Source: Nocardia vinacea (GTDB lineage Bacteria > Actinomycetota > Actinomycetes > Mycobacteriales > Mycobacteriaceae). From it: a stretch of 64,000 nt of DNA. The translations under genes were made by a program, and so were the position numbers. The notes under the pieces are model-generated. The model saw only the letters and a program-made list of their open reading frames with translations. It had not been told where the DNA came from and did not search any database. Each line of letters begins with the position of its first letter. The stretch's first letter is position 1. The stretch spans positions 3,534,001 to 3,598,000 of the forward strand of contig NZ_CP109149.1 in assembly GCF_035920345.1 (NCBI RefSeq), read 5' to 3'. Of this stretch, positions 9,171-19,942 are shown piece after piece.

Positions 9171-10238
9171 CTAGGCAGGCAATCCCAGCCCCTGCGCGAG
9201 CACGGGCCACGACGCCTTCAGCGCGTCTTCCCAGTAGCCCCAGGAGTGGGTGCCGGTGGGTTGGAAATCGTAGGTGGCGGGGATGCCGAGTTGGTTCAGG
9301 CGGGTCTGCAGGTTGTGTGTGCAGTAGTTGGTTGCGGCTTCGAGTGCGCCGCCGACGGCGACCTGGTTGGCGAGGCCGCCGGCGCCGGGCAGGGCGTGCT
9401 GGCCGTTGAGAGTGTCCCATTGGCCGGGGATACCGGTGCCGTCGGAGATGAACAGGTTCAGGCCACGCAGTTGGTCGGCATGCATGTACGGGTCGTTCGC
9501 GGCCCACATCGGATCACCTTGCGGTCCATACATATTCGCCGAATGACCGCCGCCCGCAGCGATAACTGCGTTCACGAAGTTGTAGCCGACCGGGTCGGAA
9601 ATCTGCGCGCAACCGCTGTAGGCGGCCACCGATTTGTAGAGGCCCGGTGCGGCGATGGGCAATTGCAGTACCGAAGTACCCGACATCGAGAGGCCCGCAA
9701 TCGCATTGGTGCCGTTCGCGCCGAGTCCGCTATCGATGAGCGGGGGCAATTCTTCGGCGAGGAAGGTCTTCCACATGTTCACGCCGAGCTCAGGGTCGGT
9801 GCCGCGCCAGTCGGTGTAGTAGCTCCATTTGCCGCCGACCGGGGTGACCACATTCACATCCTTGTCGTCGAAGAACTGCGCGGCATCGGTCTGCGCCTGC
9901 CAGGTCGCCGAATCCTCGCCGCCGCCCGCACCATTGAGCAGATACAGCGTCGGGCGCGGTACGGAGGTATCGGCCGGGCGCTGCACTTGGATCTCGATGT
10001 TCTTACCCATGGCGGCCGAGTACACCTGCAGGGTCAGATTGCGGTTGTCGCGCACCGCGACATCGGCGACATACGAGCCATCGGTCGAGCTCAACGAGGC
10101 GAGCAGTTTGCCGGACGTGATGACCGGATCGGCGACGGGAGCCGCGGACGCGAGAAAGCCACCCGATGCGGCTGGAAATCCCACCAGAACTGCTGCTACA
10201 CCCGCTACCGCCGCCATACGTACTCTCGTTCCAGCCAT
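9171..10238 (-). CDS. Secreted antigen 85-like esterase (mycolyltransferase family)
   Basis: 355 residues. Residues 1-32 look like a Sec signal peptide (Arg-containing start, Ala/Val/Gly core, Ala-Ser-Ala end). The mature part has the antigen 85/esterase D fold: YLLNGAGGGEDS near 99-110, the nucleophile elbow GLSMSG with Ser184, and a late catalytic His in PTGTHSWGYW (~331). In mycolic-acid bacteria these enzymes move mycolates between trehalose and the cell wall. This copy could be a mycolyltransferase or a related carboxylesterase. The family supports assignment to Corynebacteriales. No strong ribosome site precedes the ATG at 10238; Met8 is an alternative start. Confidence 0.85.
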   Translation of the reverse strand: MAGTRVRMAAVAGVAAVLVGFPAASGGFLASAAPVADPVITSGKLLASLSSTDGSYVADVAVRDNRNLTLQVYSAAMGKNIEIQVQRPADTSVPRPTLYLLNGAGGGEDSATWQAQTDAAQFFDDKDVNVVTPVGGKWSYYTDWRGTDPELGVNMWKTFLAEELPPLIDSGLGANGTNAIAGLSMSGTSVLQLPIAAPGLYKSVAAYSGCAQISDPVGYNFVNAVIAAGGGHSANMYGPQGDPMWAANDPYMHADQLRGLNLFISDGTGIPGQWDTLNGQHALPGAGGLANQVAVGGALEAATNYCTHNLQTRLNQLGIPATYDFQPTGTHSWGYWEDALKASWPVLAQGLGLPA

Positions 10239-10283
10239 TCGGCCAAGGTATGGAGAGTTACTGACAAATAACTGAGAGCAGAC

Positions 10284-11183
10284 TCAGAACAGACTGCGCA
10301 GTCGACCGAACAGGGTGCGACCCGGATCACGATCGCGCTCGCTGAACAGGAACTTCAGTTCCTCCTCCAACTCCTTGCGCACTACGTCACGAAGTTCCAC
10401 CGCGGCGGCATGCATATCGGGCGCATCACGCCACGGCGTCGGATCGATCGGCGCACCGGCGGAGAAGTAGAAGCGCTCGGGACGCGGGATGCCGGTCGGT
10501 CCGATGCCGCGGATCAGCGGCGGGGTCAGGTCCCGGTTCAGGCCGAGCGCCTCGACGGCCCAGCGCAGCGGTCGCATGACCGGATGGTCGCCGTCGAAAA
10601 CGATGTCGTAGGCATCGTCGACACCGATCATCGCCACCGGCACGATCGGCGCGCCCGCCTCGATCGCCATATGCGCGAAGCCGGAGCGACCCTCCCACTT
10701 GAGGACGTACTTCTCGTTCTTGCGGCGCACCGCCTCTCGACCGCCGCCCGGGAACACGATGACGGCCTCGCCGCGGGCCAGCAGCGCCAGGCAGTTGCGG
10801 CGGTTGCCGCGCACCGTGCCGAAGTGGTGCAGCAGTTGACGAATGCCGGGCACATTGATGAGCACATTCTCGGCCAGCCCGCGGATCAGTCGACCGCGCC
10901 TGCGCAACACCTCGGGCAGCAACAGCGGTGCATCGATACCACCCATCAGATTGTGGTTGCCGACCAGCAGCACCGGCCCCTCCGCCGGAATATTCTCCAG
11001 GCCGTAGAACCGCGGACTCGTCCACGCACGCAGCGGCGCGAGCAGTGTGTCGAGCACCCGCATATCGGTATCGGTGAGCGAAACCGACAGTGGCGCACCA
11101 TCACTCAGCCCCGACGCGGCGAGCGACGAATCACCGGAGCGCCGATCACCCGAATCGGCCGCACCGGAGTGGTCATGCGACAT
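10284..11183 (-). CDS. Lysophospholipid/diacylglycerol acyltransferase-like protein
   Basis: 299 residues. The N-terminal ~30 residues are Ser/Asp-rich and probably disordered. The acyltransferase core follows, with a His block GNHNLMGGIDAPLLLP and the second block FPGGGREAVRRKNEKYVLKW, typical of the DAGAT-like branch that moves fatty acyl groups from acyl-CoA to glycerolipids. His and Asp of the first block are six residues apart rather than the classic four (HX4D). This fits the branch but is worth noting. Likely peripheral membrane enzyme of phospholipid or triacylglycerol synthesis. Its stop lies 46 bases from the start of the esterase gene on the same strand. Confidence 0.8.
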   Translation of the reverse strand: MSHDHSGAADSGDRRSGDSSLAASGLSDGAPLSVSLTDTDMRVLDTLLAPLRAWTSPRFYGLENIPAEGPVLLVGNHNLMGGIDAPLLLPEVLRRRGRLIRGLAENVLINVPGIRQLLHHFGTVRGNRRNCLALLARGEAVIVFPGGGREAVRRKNEKYVLKWEGRSGFAHMAIEAGAPIVPVAMIGVDDAYDIVFDGDHPVMRPLRWAVEALGLNRDLTPPLIRGIGPTGIPRPERFYFSAGAPIDPTPWRDAPDMHAAAVELRDVVRKELEEELKFLFSERDRDPGRTLFGRLRSLF

Positions 11184-11474
11184 TTAACCCTCCTGATGTC
11201 GATTCGATGACGATAGCGCAACGAATTCGCCTGTGTTGCACCGGATGTGCCGGGCATATGCGACCGACCGGCCGGTCCGCGACCGAATCGGGCCGGCTCC
11301 GGTGCGCCGTGTGGCCCGCAACCGCGATCGGCGACCGCTCACCAGTCCTCGCGGCCCACGATTCGACGGAACGTCGGCACACCATTGCTGCGCGCCCCGT
11401 CAACGGCACTGCGTCCGACTGGTCCACTCGATGCAGTGCCCGAAAACGACTCGACGGCCGATCGAGACCACAGC

Positions 11475-13058
11475 TCAGTGCGCGACACCATCGGCGTCGG
11501 GCGAACCCGCACCGTCCGGCTCGGACGATCCGCCGGCGTGCGCAAACGGTGACAGCGCCGCCGCCAGTGCGTGCGGAACGCGGGCGCGCACCCGGGTGCC
11601 GCCCTCCTCGTGCTCGGAGGTGGTGATGCGGCCGTCCGCGTGGATGCGGGCGAGCAGATCGCCACGGGTATAGGGCAGCAGCACACTGATTTCGACGTCG
11701 AGGCCGCCGAGCACCTCGGCAAGGCGCTCGCGCAGCTCGGTGATGCCGGTGCCCTTGTGCGCCGAAACGTAGGACGCGTCGGGCAGCATCGCGCGCAGCC
11801 GAGTGAGCTCGACCGGGTCGACCGCATCGATCTTGTTGACCACCAACAGCTCCGCCGGCGCCGGTGACCCCGACTGCTTGATCACATCGGTGATCACCTC
11901 GCGGACCGCCTTGATCTGTTCAGCGGGTAGCGAGTCAGAGCCGTCGACCACGTGCAGCAGCAGATCCGCGCCGGTGACCTCCTCCAGGGTGGACCGGAAC
12001 GCCTCGACCAACTGAGTCGGCAGATGCCGCACAAATCCGACGGTATCGGTGAAGACGACCTCGCGGCCGTCGTCCAGTTCGGCACGGCGGGTGGTCGGAT
12101 CCAGGGTCGCGAACAGTGCGTCCTGGACCAGCAGACCCGCGCCGGTCAGCGCGTTCATCAGGCTGGATTTGCCCGCGTTGGTGTAGCCGACGATGGCGAC
12201 CGACGGGATGCCGCTGGAAGTGCGACGGGCCCGCTTGGTATCGCGTGCGGTCTTCATCTCGCGAATCTCGCGGCGCAACTTGGCCATTCGCTCGCGAATG
12301 CGGCGACGATCGGTTTCGATCTTGGTCTCACCCGGACCACGCAGACCCACACCGCCGCCATTGCCGCCCGCGCGACCACCGGCCTGCCGGGACATGGACT
12401 CACCCCAACCGCGCAGTCGCGGCAGCATGTATTCCATCTGGGCCAGCGATACCTGCGCCTTACCCTCGCTGGAGGTGGCGTGCTGGGCGAAGATGTCCAG
12501 GATCAGTGCGGTCCGGTCGATCACCTTGACCTTGACGACCTTCTCCAGCGCGGTCAGCTGGGCCGGGGTCAGTTCACCGTCGCAGATCACGGTATCGGCG
12601 CCGGTTTCGAGTACCACGGCGCGCAGTTCGTCGGCCTTACCGGAACCGATATAGGTGGCCGGATCCGGCTTGTCGCGACGCTGGATCAGTCCTTCCAGCA
12701 CCTCCGAACCCGCGGTTTCGGCGAGTGCGGCCAGTTCGGCCATGCTCGCCTCGGCCTGTGTCGCGGTGCCCGTGGTCCAGACCCCGACGAGCACGACCCG
12801 CTCCAGTCGCAGCTGGCGGTACTCGACCTCGGTGATATCGGTGAGCTCGGTCGACAGACCCGCGACACGCCGCAGCGAGGAGCGCTCGTCGAGCTGCATC
12901 TCGCCGACAGTCGGATCAGCGGTCCACCCGGACCGCCGCATCCGCGCGGCGTGCTCGGCGACTACATCGCCGGTGTCTTCCGTCGTGTCCTCGACGGCCT
13001 CGACGTGGTCATCGTCGTCGTCGGCCGGAGTGAATTCAAAAGTCTTCGATTTCGTCAT
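11475..13058 (-). CDS. hflX: Ribosome-associated GTPase HflX
   Basis: 527 residues. HflX binds the 50S subunit and splits stalled ribosomes. The N-terminal HflX domain ends in the family signature GGVGLRGPGETKIETDRR. A full G domain follows: G1 GYTNAGKSS near 290, G3 DTVGF and G4 NKID. The first ~60 residues are an acidic, probably disordered extension. The order miaB...miaA-dapF-hflX matches the mycobacterial Rv2733c-Rv2725c neighbourhood. The 291-base gap downstream shows no convincing gene. Confidence 0.96.
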   Translation of the reverse strand: MTKSKTFEFTPADDDDDHVEAVEDTTEDTGDVVAEHAARMRRSGWTADPTVGEMQLDERSSLRRVAGLSTELTDITEVEYRQLRLERVVLVGVWTTGTATQAEASMAELAALAETAGSEVLEGLIQRRDKPDPATYIGSGKADELRAVVLETGADTVICDGELTPAQLTALEKVVKVKVIDRTALILDIFAQHATSSEGKAQVSLAQMEYMLPRLRGWGESMSRQAGGRAGGNGGGVGLRGPGETKIETDRRRIRERMAKLRREIREMKTARDTKRARRTSSGIPSVAIVGYTNAGKSSLMNALTGAGLLVQDALFATLDPTTRRAELDDGREVVFTDTVGFVRHLPTQLVEAFRSTLEEVTGADLLLHVVDGSDSLPAEQIKAVREVITDVIKQSGSPAPAELLVVNKIDAVDPVELTRLRAMLPDASYVSAHKGTGITELRERLAEVLGGLDVEISVLLPYTRGDLLARIHADGRITTSEHEEGGTRVRARVPHALAAALSPFAHAGGSSEPDGAGSPDADGVAH

Positions 13059-13162
13059 ACATCATCCATGCTGCCACGAGTACTGACCGATGCGCACTCG
13101 GTTATCCCTGGACACGGCCGAGGCCGGTCCCGGCTGCTGCACAGCGAGGCGTATCAGCGAGC

Positions 13163-14065
13163 TCAGCTCGGTGAATGCGACGACCACCAGTCTTCGGCAA
13201 TCCGACCCGTCGCAACCAGCACCGACGGTCCGCGCAACCAAGCCGCACCCTCGGCGAGGCGGACGGTGACCGCACCACCGAGCACCCGGACGCGCGCCTC
13301 ACCGGTGTCGGTGGCGATGCGGAAACCGTCGGCGGCCAGCGCGGCCGCCGCGGCAGCGACGGTTCCGGTTCCGCAGGAACGGGTTTCGCCGACGCCGCGT
13401 TCGTAGACGCGCATATCGACCGCGCCGTCGACCAATCCGGTCAGGATCTCGACATTCACGCCCTGCGGGAACAGATCCGGGTCGAAGCCGGGTGCGACGG
13501 TGAGATCGAGTTTGGCGAGCGCGTCCACGGACAGGTTCGCATCGACGCAGGCCAGGTGCGGATTGCCGACGTCGATGCCGATGCCGGGCAGCGCCCAACC
13601 ACCGATGGTCGCGTTCGAGGAACCGAGCTCGCGAACGATGCCCATCCCCACGGTTACCTCGCCATCGGCAGGCCCACCGGAATGCACCGTGACCGGACGC
13701 GCCCCCGCGCGACTACCGACGACGTACTCGGTACGCGATTCGAGCCCCTTTGCCGCCAGGTAGTGCGCGAATACCCGCACGCCGTTGCCACACATCTCGG
13801 CGATCGAGCCGTCGGCATTGCGGTAGTCCATGAACCAGTCGGTATCGGCGATACCCTCGGGAATCTCGGCAAGCACACCCGCGTCCCGCAGCGTGCCCGC
13901 GCGCGCCACCCGCAGCACACCATCCGCGCCGAGTCCGCGGCGACGATCGCACAGCGCGGCGACCCGGTCCGGCGTCAGGTCCAGTCGGACCTCCGGATCG
14001 GGCAGCACCACGAAATCGTTCTCGGTGCCGTGGCCCTTGGTGAACTCGATATCCGACACGCGCAT
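13163..14065 (-). CDS. dapF: Diaminopimelate epimerase
   Basis: 300 residues. Converts LL- to meso-diaminopimelate for lysine and peptidoglycan synthesis. The start region [16 protein letters not shown] and the two catalytic cysteines, Cys92 in MCGNG and Cys231 in SCGTGT, are intact. It ends about 100 bases before hflX on the same strand and begins 9 bases after the TrmH-like gene, so it is part of the miaA operon. Confidence 0.97.
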   Translation of the reverse strand: MRVSDIEFTKGHGTENDFVVLPDPEVRLDLTPDRVAALCDRRRGLGADGVLRVARAGTLRDAGVLAEIPEGIADTDWFMDYRNADGSIAEMCGNGVRVFAHYLAAKGLESRTEYVVGSRAGARPVTVHSGGPADGEVTVGMGIVRELGSSNATIGGWALPGIGIDVGNPHLACVDANLSVDALAKLDLTVAPGFDPDLFPQGVNVEILTGLVDGAVDMRVYERGVGETRSCGTGTVAAAAAALAADGFRIATDTGEARVRVLGGAVTVRLAEGAAWLRGPSVLVATGRIAEDWWSSHSPS

Positions 14066-14074
14066 CCTCCCTGC

Positions 14075-14920
14075 TTATCGTCCTCGAACCAACGTACGGC
14101 GCTGCCGCGAAATTTCGTACAGCGCGACCGCGGCGGCCGAGGGCGCACCGAGCGAGCTGGCGGTGCCACCCATCGGGATATAGACCATATCGTCACAGGC
14201 CTCCTGCCAGGCCGCGCTCATGCCGCTGGTCTCATTGCCGACGACCAGGATCGTCGCCTCGGCGAAGTCGTAGTCGAAGACCGCGTCCGCGCCGTTCTCA
14301 TCGGTGCCGACAATGCGGGTCGGGATGCCGCGCTGGATCTGCCGGTCGCGGAATTCGAGCACCTGCGCGGGCCCGGCCGCCCGGAAGATCGGCATGACGA
14401 ATAGCGAACCGGTGGATGCGCGGACCGCCTGCGGATCGTATTGGTCGGCACCGTGACCGGTGACGATGATGCCGCTGGCACCGAAGGCGTCGGCGGAGCG
14501 GATGAGCGTGCCGAGGTTGCCGGGCGAGTTGGGGCGATCGAAAACCACCACGACAGGTGGCGCGGTGTCACCGGGTTCGCCAGGCTCGAAGGTGTCGAGC
14601 TCGGGTTGCCTGGATATCGCGACGGCCACCAATTCCGGTATGCTGGTGGACTTTTCGCCGAGTTCGGCCATCAGCTCCGGAACCAGGCCGACCTGCTGCA
14701 CGCCGCTGGTCTCCAGTAGTTCGCGGGCCCAATTCGACAGCTCCGGCGCGCCGAGGCGGTAGAGCATCGTCTCCAGCGGCCAGTCGTTGGCGATCGCTTG
14801 AGTGATCGGGCGCACGCCCTGCACCAGGAAGCGGCCGTCGCGGTGGCGCTTGGTCCGGTTGTTCAGATACGCCTGCCACACCTGGACCGAGGCATTGCGG
14901 GTACTCACACGACGTGTCAC
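14075..14920 (-). CDS. TrmH/SpoU-family RNA 2'-O-methyltransferase
   Basis: 281 residues. The SPOUT knot motifs are present: motif 1 [19 protein letters not shown], motif 2 VGNETSGMS and motif 3 near [17 protein letters not shown], which binds S-adenosylmethionine. An N-terminal substrate-binding domain precedes them. The start is GTG at 14920 because it overlaps the miaA stop (GTGA); the open frame reaches 15019 but would run back into miaA. The target (rRNA or tRNA ribose) is unknown. Its place between miaA and dapF suggests co-expression with tRNA modification. Confidence 0.88.
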   Translation of the reverse strand: MTRRVSTRNASVQVWQAYLNNRTKRHRDGRFLVQGVRPITQAIANDWPLETMLYRLGAPELSNWARELLETSGVQQVGLVPELMAELGEKSTSIPELVAVAISRQPELDTFEPGEPGDTAPPVVVVFDRPNSPGNLGTLIRSADAFGASGIIVTGHGADQYDPQAVRASTGSLFVMPIFRAAGPAQVLEFRDRQIQRGIPTRIVGTDENGADAVFDYDFAEATILVVGNETSGMSAAWQEACDDMVYIPMGGTASSLGAPSAAAVALYEISRQRRTLVRGR

Positions 14921-15834
14921 TGCGGGATCCGTTCCTTCTCTAGCAGGGACAACGCGGTCGCGACCAGACCGGGATCGGCGCCGTCCACCCACCGCACCCT
15001 GGGATCGCGGCGGAACCACGAGCGCTGCCGCCGGACATAGCGCCGGGTGCCGATCAGGGTGCGTTCCTGCGCGTGGTTCAGGTCGTATTCGTTGTCCAGG
15101 TAGGACAGGACTTGTGCGTAGCCGATCGCCCGGCGCGCCGTGACGCCCTCGCGCAGACCTTTATCGATCAGTCCGCGGACCTCGTCGACGAGACCGGCCT
15201 CGAACATCAGCGCGGTGCGCCGTTCGATGCGCGCGTCGAGTTCGGCAGTGTCGCGGTCCACTCCGATGATCACGGTGTCCCAGCGTGGTTTTCCGATGAC
15301 CGGCGCCGAGGCCGCGAAGGGGCGCCCGGTGAGTTCGACGACCTCGAGCGCACGCACCATGCGGCGGCCGTCGGTGGGCAGGATGGTCGCCGCGGCCGCC
15401 GGATCGGCCGCTCGCAATGCCTCGTGCACCGCACCGACGCCACGCTCGGCCAGCAGTCCCTCCCAGCGCGCACGGACCGTCGGATCGGTGGCCGGAAATT
15501 CCCAATCATCCAGCAGCGCTTGGACATACATCATCGAGCCGCCGACGATGATCGGCGTGCGGCCGCGCGCCATGATCTCGCGTACGTCCACGCTGGCCGC
15601 GGCCTGATAAGCGGCGACGGTGGCGGTTTCGGTGACCTCGAGGACATCGAGTTGGTGGTGCGGGATGTCCCGGCGTTCGGCGGGCAGGAGTTTCGCGGTG
15701 CCGACGTCCATGCCGCGATAGAGCTGCATTGCATCGATATTCACGATTTCGCCGCCGAGTCGTTCGGCGAGATCGAGGCCGAGGTCGGATTTGCCGGTGG
15801 CGGTGGGTCCGACGACGGCGATCGGCGTTGTCAC
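14917..15834 (-). CDS. miaA: tRNA dimethylallyltransferase
   Basis: 305 residues. Transfers the dimethylallyl group to A37 of tRNAs reading UNN codons; MiaB then thiolates the product. The P-loop GPTATGKS (9-16), [15 protein letters not shown] and the RRAIGYAQ region are typical. The GTG start at 15834 overlaps the stop of the upstream gene (GTGA), and the stop overlaps the TrmH-like gene, so three genes are translationally coupled. Confidence 0.97.
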   Translation of the reverse strand: MTTPIAVVGPTATGKSDLGLDLAERLGGEIVNIDAMQLYRGMDVGTAKLLPAERRDIPHHQLDVLEVTETATVAAYQAAASVDVREIMARGRTPIIVGGSMMYVQALLDDWEFPATDPTVRARWEGLLAERGVGAVHEALRAADPAAAATILPTDGRRMVRALEVVELTGRPFAASAPVIGKPRWDTVIIGVDRDTAELDARIERRTALMFEAGLVDEVRGLIDKGLREGVTARRAIGYAQVLSYLDNEYDLNHAQERTLIGTRRYVRRQRSWFRRDPRVRWVDGADPGLVATALSLLEKERIPQ

Positions 15835-16613
15835 CGATCACCTCCCGATGTGCGCCAGATACTCACCTGATAGCCGACGCCGAACGGGGCATCGCTGTAC
15901 AGGGTTTCGACGGATGGGGCGACCGAATCGGCGGCGAAAAGTCCGGCGAGCACCTGATAGGCCGCGCGGCCGGATAGCACGAGTTCGGCGCACAAGGCCG
16001 GATCCAGGGCGAGCAGTCCGGCGGTATCGCCGTCGGCCAGCGCACGGTCCAGTTCGCGCTGCACGTCGGCGGCGCGCTCGTCGAGGTAGCCCGGTGCCTC
16101 GAGGGTCAGGGTCGCCGCGCCGTCCGCGACGACGAGAACGCCCGCCTCCTCGGGCGAATCGTCCAGGGCGGAACGCAACTGCGCACCGATCCGGGCGCAT
16201 TCGTCGGCGGGTGTGTCGACGGCGACGAGAGTCGTCGTGGCCAGCGCCTCCGGTGCGACCTGACCACGCAACCACCCGGCAATCAGGGCGGCCAGCGGCT
16301 GCTGTGGATCCGCTGCGCCGGACGTGTGCCGCGATCGCGACAGCGCGTCCGCCGAAAGCCCTACCTGTACGTCCGCACCGAAACCGCGGAAGGTGCCGAC
16401 CGCATCCGGTCCGACGACCTGCGCCGCCGCGCCCACACCCACGACGGTCCAGTTCCGAGTCGTCGCGGCCAACGCGCCGACCGCAGCGAGTGCGGCCGCG
16501 CGCAACACCGCGGGCGCGTCAACGGAATCCGACCCGGCCGCGTGCGCGAGACCGCCGCAGAGCTCGGGCACCAGGATCGGCGGCGACGGGACCAGGGCCG
16601 CAATGGAGAACAC
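15831..16613 (-). CDS. Conserved Rv2728c-like protein (extradiol dioxygenase LigB-like fold)
   Basis: 260 residues. The start [17 protein letters not shown] and the overall layout match the actinobacterial family beside miaA (Rv2728c in M. tuberculosis), which is distantly related to class III extradiol dioxygenase B subunits. No enzymatic activity is established. GTG at 16613 is chosen because family proteins begin at this motif; the frame continues to 16700 without support. It is first in the miaA operon and divergent from the DUF349 gene, with a 264-base shared upstream region. Confidence 0.8.
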   Translation of the reverse strand: MFSIAALVPSPPILVPELCGGLAHAAGSDSVDAPAVLRAAALAAVGALAATTRNWTVVGVGAAAQVVGPDAVGTFRGFGADVQVGLSADALSRSRHTSGAADPQQPLAALIAGWLRGQVAPEALATTTLVAVDTPADECARIGAQLRSALDDSPEEAGVLVVADGAATLTLEAPGYLDERAADVQRELDRALADGDTAGLLALDPALCAELVLSGRAAYQVLAGLFAADSVAPSVETLYSDAPFGVGYQVSIWRTSGGDR

Positions 16614-16877
16614 GCCGTAACCGTAGTCGTTCGCCGAATGCGCGATCCACAGCACCGCTGCGGCGTCCGCAACGTCGGGGTTCGAGTGTCTCTGCCGCAA
16701 ACTCGGCCGAGATTGATAGTGTTCGAGGTGCTACAACCCAGGTCATCACGGGTTGATTTCCCTGGGAATCATCAGTCGGAGGGTATTGATCGATGGTTTA
16801 CAGGGCTCGGACCGGGTTCAATGGAGTGAGCTAGGGCGTAACCAGGCAGCCGTGACGCGCGGCAGGGACGAGGAGCA

Positions 16878-18308
16878 ATGAGCGAGAGCAACGGAACGGC
16901 GAAAGCGACCCCCGGCAGCACGCCGCGCCCCTCGGATTCCCCGAAGGCCGCCGTGCCTAAACCCTCCGCCGCCCCGAAACCAGCCGCGGCCCCCAAACCG
17001 GGCGGGTCTGCGGCCCATCCCAAGCCGCATGCGGTCAAACCGGCCCCGGGGCAGGCCGCGCAGCAGCATCCGCATCCGGTCATCGTCCCGACTGCCAGCG
17101 ATCCCAGTGCGTGGGGTCGCGTCGACGACGACGGCACCGCATGGGTGAAGACCGCCGAGGGCGAGCGCGTCGTCGGATCCTGGCAGGCCGGCGACGCCGC
17201 CGAGGGACTGGCGCACTTCGGCCGTCGGTTCGACGATCTGGCCACCGAGGTAGCGCTGCTCGAGGCGCGACTGGCCGCCGGGGCAGATGCCCGCAAGACC
17301 AAGGCGGCCGCGGTCGCCATCGCCGAATCGCTGCCTACCGCGGCGGTCATCGGCGATGTCGAGGGGCTCGGCCAGCGACTGCAGGCCATTGCCGAACACT
17401 CCGAAGAGGCGGCGGTCCACGCCAAGGAGGAGAAGGAAAAGGCCAGGCACGAGCACACCGAGCGCAAGGAAGCACTCTGCGCCGAGGCCGAAAAGATCGC
17501 CACCGAATCCACGCAGTGGAAGGCCGCGGGCGATCGGCTGCGGGAAATCCTGGACGAGTGGAAGTCCATCCGCGGCGTGGACCGCAAGGTCGACGATGCA
17601 TTGTGGAAGCGCTACTCCAAGGCGCGTGAGGCGTTCAACCGCCGTCGCGGCGCACACTTCGCCGAACTCGACCGCGAACGCGCGGCCGCGAAGTCGCGCA
17701 AGGAAGAACTCTGCGTGCGCGCCGAGGAACTTTCCGGCTCCACCGACTGGGTCGGCACCGCCGGTGTGTTCCGCGATCTACTCGCCGAGTGGAAGGCCGC
17801 GGGCCGGGCGCCACGTGAGGCCGACGAGGCGCTGTGGCGGCGTTTCAAGAGCGCCCAGGACGTATTCTTCGCCGCGCGCAATGCCGCCGTCTCGGAGCGC
17901 GACGCCGAATTCGAGCAGAACGCCGCCGCCAAGGAAGAACTGCTGCAAGCCTACGGACACATCGATCCCGCCACCGGTCTGGACGCCGCCCGCGCCGCCC
18001 TGCGCGAACTCCAGGACAAATGGGACGCGATCGGCAAGGTCCCACGCGAACGCATCCAGGAACTCGAAGGCAAACTCCGCACCATCGAAAAGCGCGTTCG
18101 CGACGCGGCCGACGCCCAATGGCGCCGCACCGATCCCGAGGCCATGGCCCGAGCCGCCCAATTCCGCGAACGAGTCGCCCAATTCGAGGAACAGGCCGCC
18201 AAGGCAACCGCGGCAGGCAACAAGCGCGATGCGGAGAAGGCACTGGAGCAAGCCAAACAGTGGCGTGAGTGGGCCGAGGCCGCAGAAGGCGCAGTCAGCA
18301 ACCGCTGA
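16878..18308 (+). CDS. DUF349 domain protein (Rv2731-like)
   Basis: 476 residues. Residues 1-75 are Pro/Ala/Lys-rich and probably disordered. After residue ~80 there are repeated alpha-helical DUF349 modules with recurring motifs such as [33 protein letters not shown] and [14 protein letters not shown]. The C-terminus is a charged coiled coil. The family is common in actinobacteria at this locus; its function is unproven. A GAGGAG site sits 5-10 bases before the ATG. Confidence 0.88.
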   Translation: MSESNGTAKATPGSTPRPSDSPKAAVPKPSAAPKPAAAPKPGGSAAHPKPHAVKPAPGQAAQQHPHPVIVPTASDPSAWGRVDDDGTAWVKTAEGERVVGSWQAGDAAEGLAHFGRRFDDLATEVALLEARLAAGADARKTKAAAVAIAESLPTAAVIGDVEGLGQRLQAIAEHSEEAAVHAKEEKEKARHEHTERKEALCAEAEKIATESTQWKAAGDRLREILDEWKSIRGVDRKVDDALWKRYSKAREAFNRRRGAHFAELDRERAAAKSRKEELCVRAEELSGSTDWVGTAGVFRDLLAEWKAAGRAPREADEALWRRFKSAQDVFFAARNAAVSERDAEFEQNAAAKEELLQAYGHIDPATGLDAARAALRELQDKWDAIGKVPRERIQELEGKLRTIEKRVRDAADAQWRRTDPEAMARAAQFRERVAQFEEQAAKATAAGNKRDAEKALEQAKQWREWAEAAEGAVSNR

Positions 18309-18757
18309 TCCTGTACCGCCATGCGCTGGCGCGGATCGCTTCGGTCGGCTGCGCGAGCGCTTTACGAACTCGGGTGTGATCGGCACCTGGCCGTCGATGC
18401 GACCCTCTCGCAGGCGAGACAGCGTGGCATCCAGGCACCTTGGAGGCCAGCGCCGCGTGTCTTCCGCAGCTTGATCTCGGGCTCTCGCGGGATAATGCCC
18501 GTCTCCGGAGGTACCTCTCACGAAATCTGTATCGGCGGAACGGATTCGCCGCGACGGCAAGTGAGATCCTCGGCGGCGGCCAGATCGCCGGAGCCGTCAG
18601 ATCGAGGCCGATCACCACGAAATCGTCCAGCGGGCAACAGATCCAATGCTCGCCAGTGCGACACTGAGGTTCGGCCGGACGCCCTACCTATGCGGCGGAT
18701 GAGGCGATACTGACCGGGTCGCCGGGAAAGTGCATCCTCGAGCGTAGGGGTGCGCTG
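18309..18757. other. Intergenic region, no convincing gene
   Basis: Open frames exist on both strands (for example 18321-18713 plus and 18295-18618 minus), but they are rich in Arg/Ser/Pro, lack ribosome sites and match nothing I know. It may be a decayed gene between the DUF349 gene and the convergent membrane-protein gene. Confidence 0.5.
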
Positions 18758-19942
18758 TTAGGAGTCGCCGGTGAGGCGGCGGCGGTCACGTTCCTCGGCG
18801 GCGGCTGCGGCGTTGCGGCGCTGTTCCTCTGCGGCAAGTTGCAGGGCGGTGCGGCTCCAGACGACGCGGATCCAGTGGAAGGTCAGCACGATGATGGCGA
18901 TGGCGCCGAGGATTAGGCCGACACCTGGGCCTGCGCCGTGGTAGTTGCCGAGGCCGGGGGTCTGGCGGTGCCAGATCGAGAAGACGCCGAAGACGCTGCC
19001 GATCGCGGAACCGGCGACCGCGATCCAGGCGAGGACCCAACGGCGGGTCATCAGCGCCAGCAGTGAGAAGCCGATGCCGAAGAGGACGGCGAACCAGACG
19101 AAGATCCGCGACGGCAGACCGATGTGCTCGGCGCGCGCGGCATCGGTGCCGAGCAGAACATCGAATCCGCGCGCACCGCCCGCATGTGACAACACGAGCG
19201 AAAACAGCAGCAGGAAAACCGCACCCGCGACCACCATCGCGCGCACCCCGGGGTCGATCTCCCCCGCAATGCGCCGCTCGACGGCGTCGAGATCGTCCTT
19301 GAACTGCTCGAAGCCATTACTGCTCTCGACCGAGTTCACTGCGCCCTCGTCTCCTTCGGCTGATCCCTGCTCCGCTGCCTTACCCGCATCCACTGTGCCA
19401 TCACCGCCCCCATCCCCCGCAGCCACCCCACTACGTCCGGTAGTACTCGCATTCCTCGCACCAGATCGCGAGTCCGCGGCATCCTGGCCGGGTCCCGAAT
19501 CCGTCGCGCCACCCTCGCCTCCCCGCGAACCCGCAGCGCCCACGCCCGATCCCGAATCCGCGCCACCCTTGCCCGCACTCGAATCCGCGCCGATCTCGCC
19601 GGGTCCTGAATCCGCGCCAACCTTGCGTCCACGCGAGTCCGAAGGGCCTTCGCCCGGTCCTGAGTCCTCCCCAACACGCGAATCCACGCAGCCTTCGCCC
19701 GCATTCGAGGCACCGCTGTGGTCGCCCTTGGGATCGCCCGCACGCGTCCTACCGGCTCCGAGCGAATTCATCTCGGGTGAGCTCGGCGCGACCTCGCGGC
19801 GTGCACCGCTCAGCGCGGCACTCTCACCTGCACGGTCCCCGCGATCAGCCTGCGCACCAGGCGAATCCGACTCGAGCCCACCAGGTGCGGGGTCCGCTCC
19901 CCCAGCACGCGTCAGATCGTCGTCACCCGACCGGGGACTCAT
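18758..19942 (-). CDS. Rv2732c-like membrane protein with long low-complexity N-terminus
   Basis: 394 residues. The conserved part begins near residue 205 ([20 protein letters not shown]) and contains four membrane segments (around [51 protein letters not shown] and [16 protein letters not shown]). It ends in a charged tail. The first ~200 residues are Gly/Ser/Asp/Ala-rich with imperfect short repeats of the ADSGPG type and are probably disordered. The ATG overlaps the miaB stop (ATGA), which supports the long form being translated. Function unknown; it is conserved beside miaB in mycobacteria. Confidence 0.8.
   Translation of the reverse strand: MSPRSGDDDLTRAGGADPAPGGLESDSPGAQADRGDRAGESAALSGARREVAPSSPEMNSLGAGRTRAGDPKGDHSGASNAGEGCVDSRVGEDSGPGEGPSDSRGRKVGADSGPGEIGADSSAGKGGADSGSGVGAAGSRGGEGGATDSGPGQDAADSRSGARNASTTGRSGVAAGDGGGDGTVDAGKAAEQGSAEGDEGAVNSVESSNGFEQFKDDLDAVERRIAGEIDPGVRAMVVAGAVFLLLFSLVLSHAGGARGFDVLLGTDAARAEHIGLPSRIFVWFAVLFGIGFSLLALMTRRWVLAWIAVAGSAIGSVFGVFSIWHRQTPGLGNYHGAGPGVGLILGAIAIIVLTFHWIRVVWSRTALQLAAEEQRRNAAAAAEERDRRRLTGDS

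Noticed and set aside
16614..16700. Upstream extension of the Rv2728c-like gene
   Set aside because: Family members start at the [11 protein letters not shown] motif; the extra residues are not conserved-looking.
18321..18713. A 130-residue plus-strand frame
   Set aside because: Arg/Ser-rich, no ribosome site, no recognisable motif; overlaps equally open minus-strand frames.
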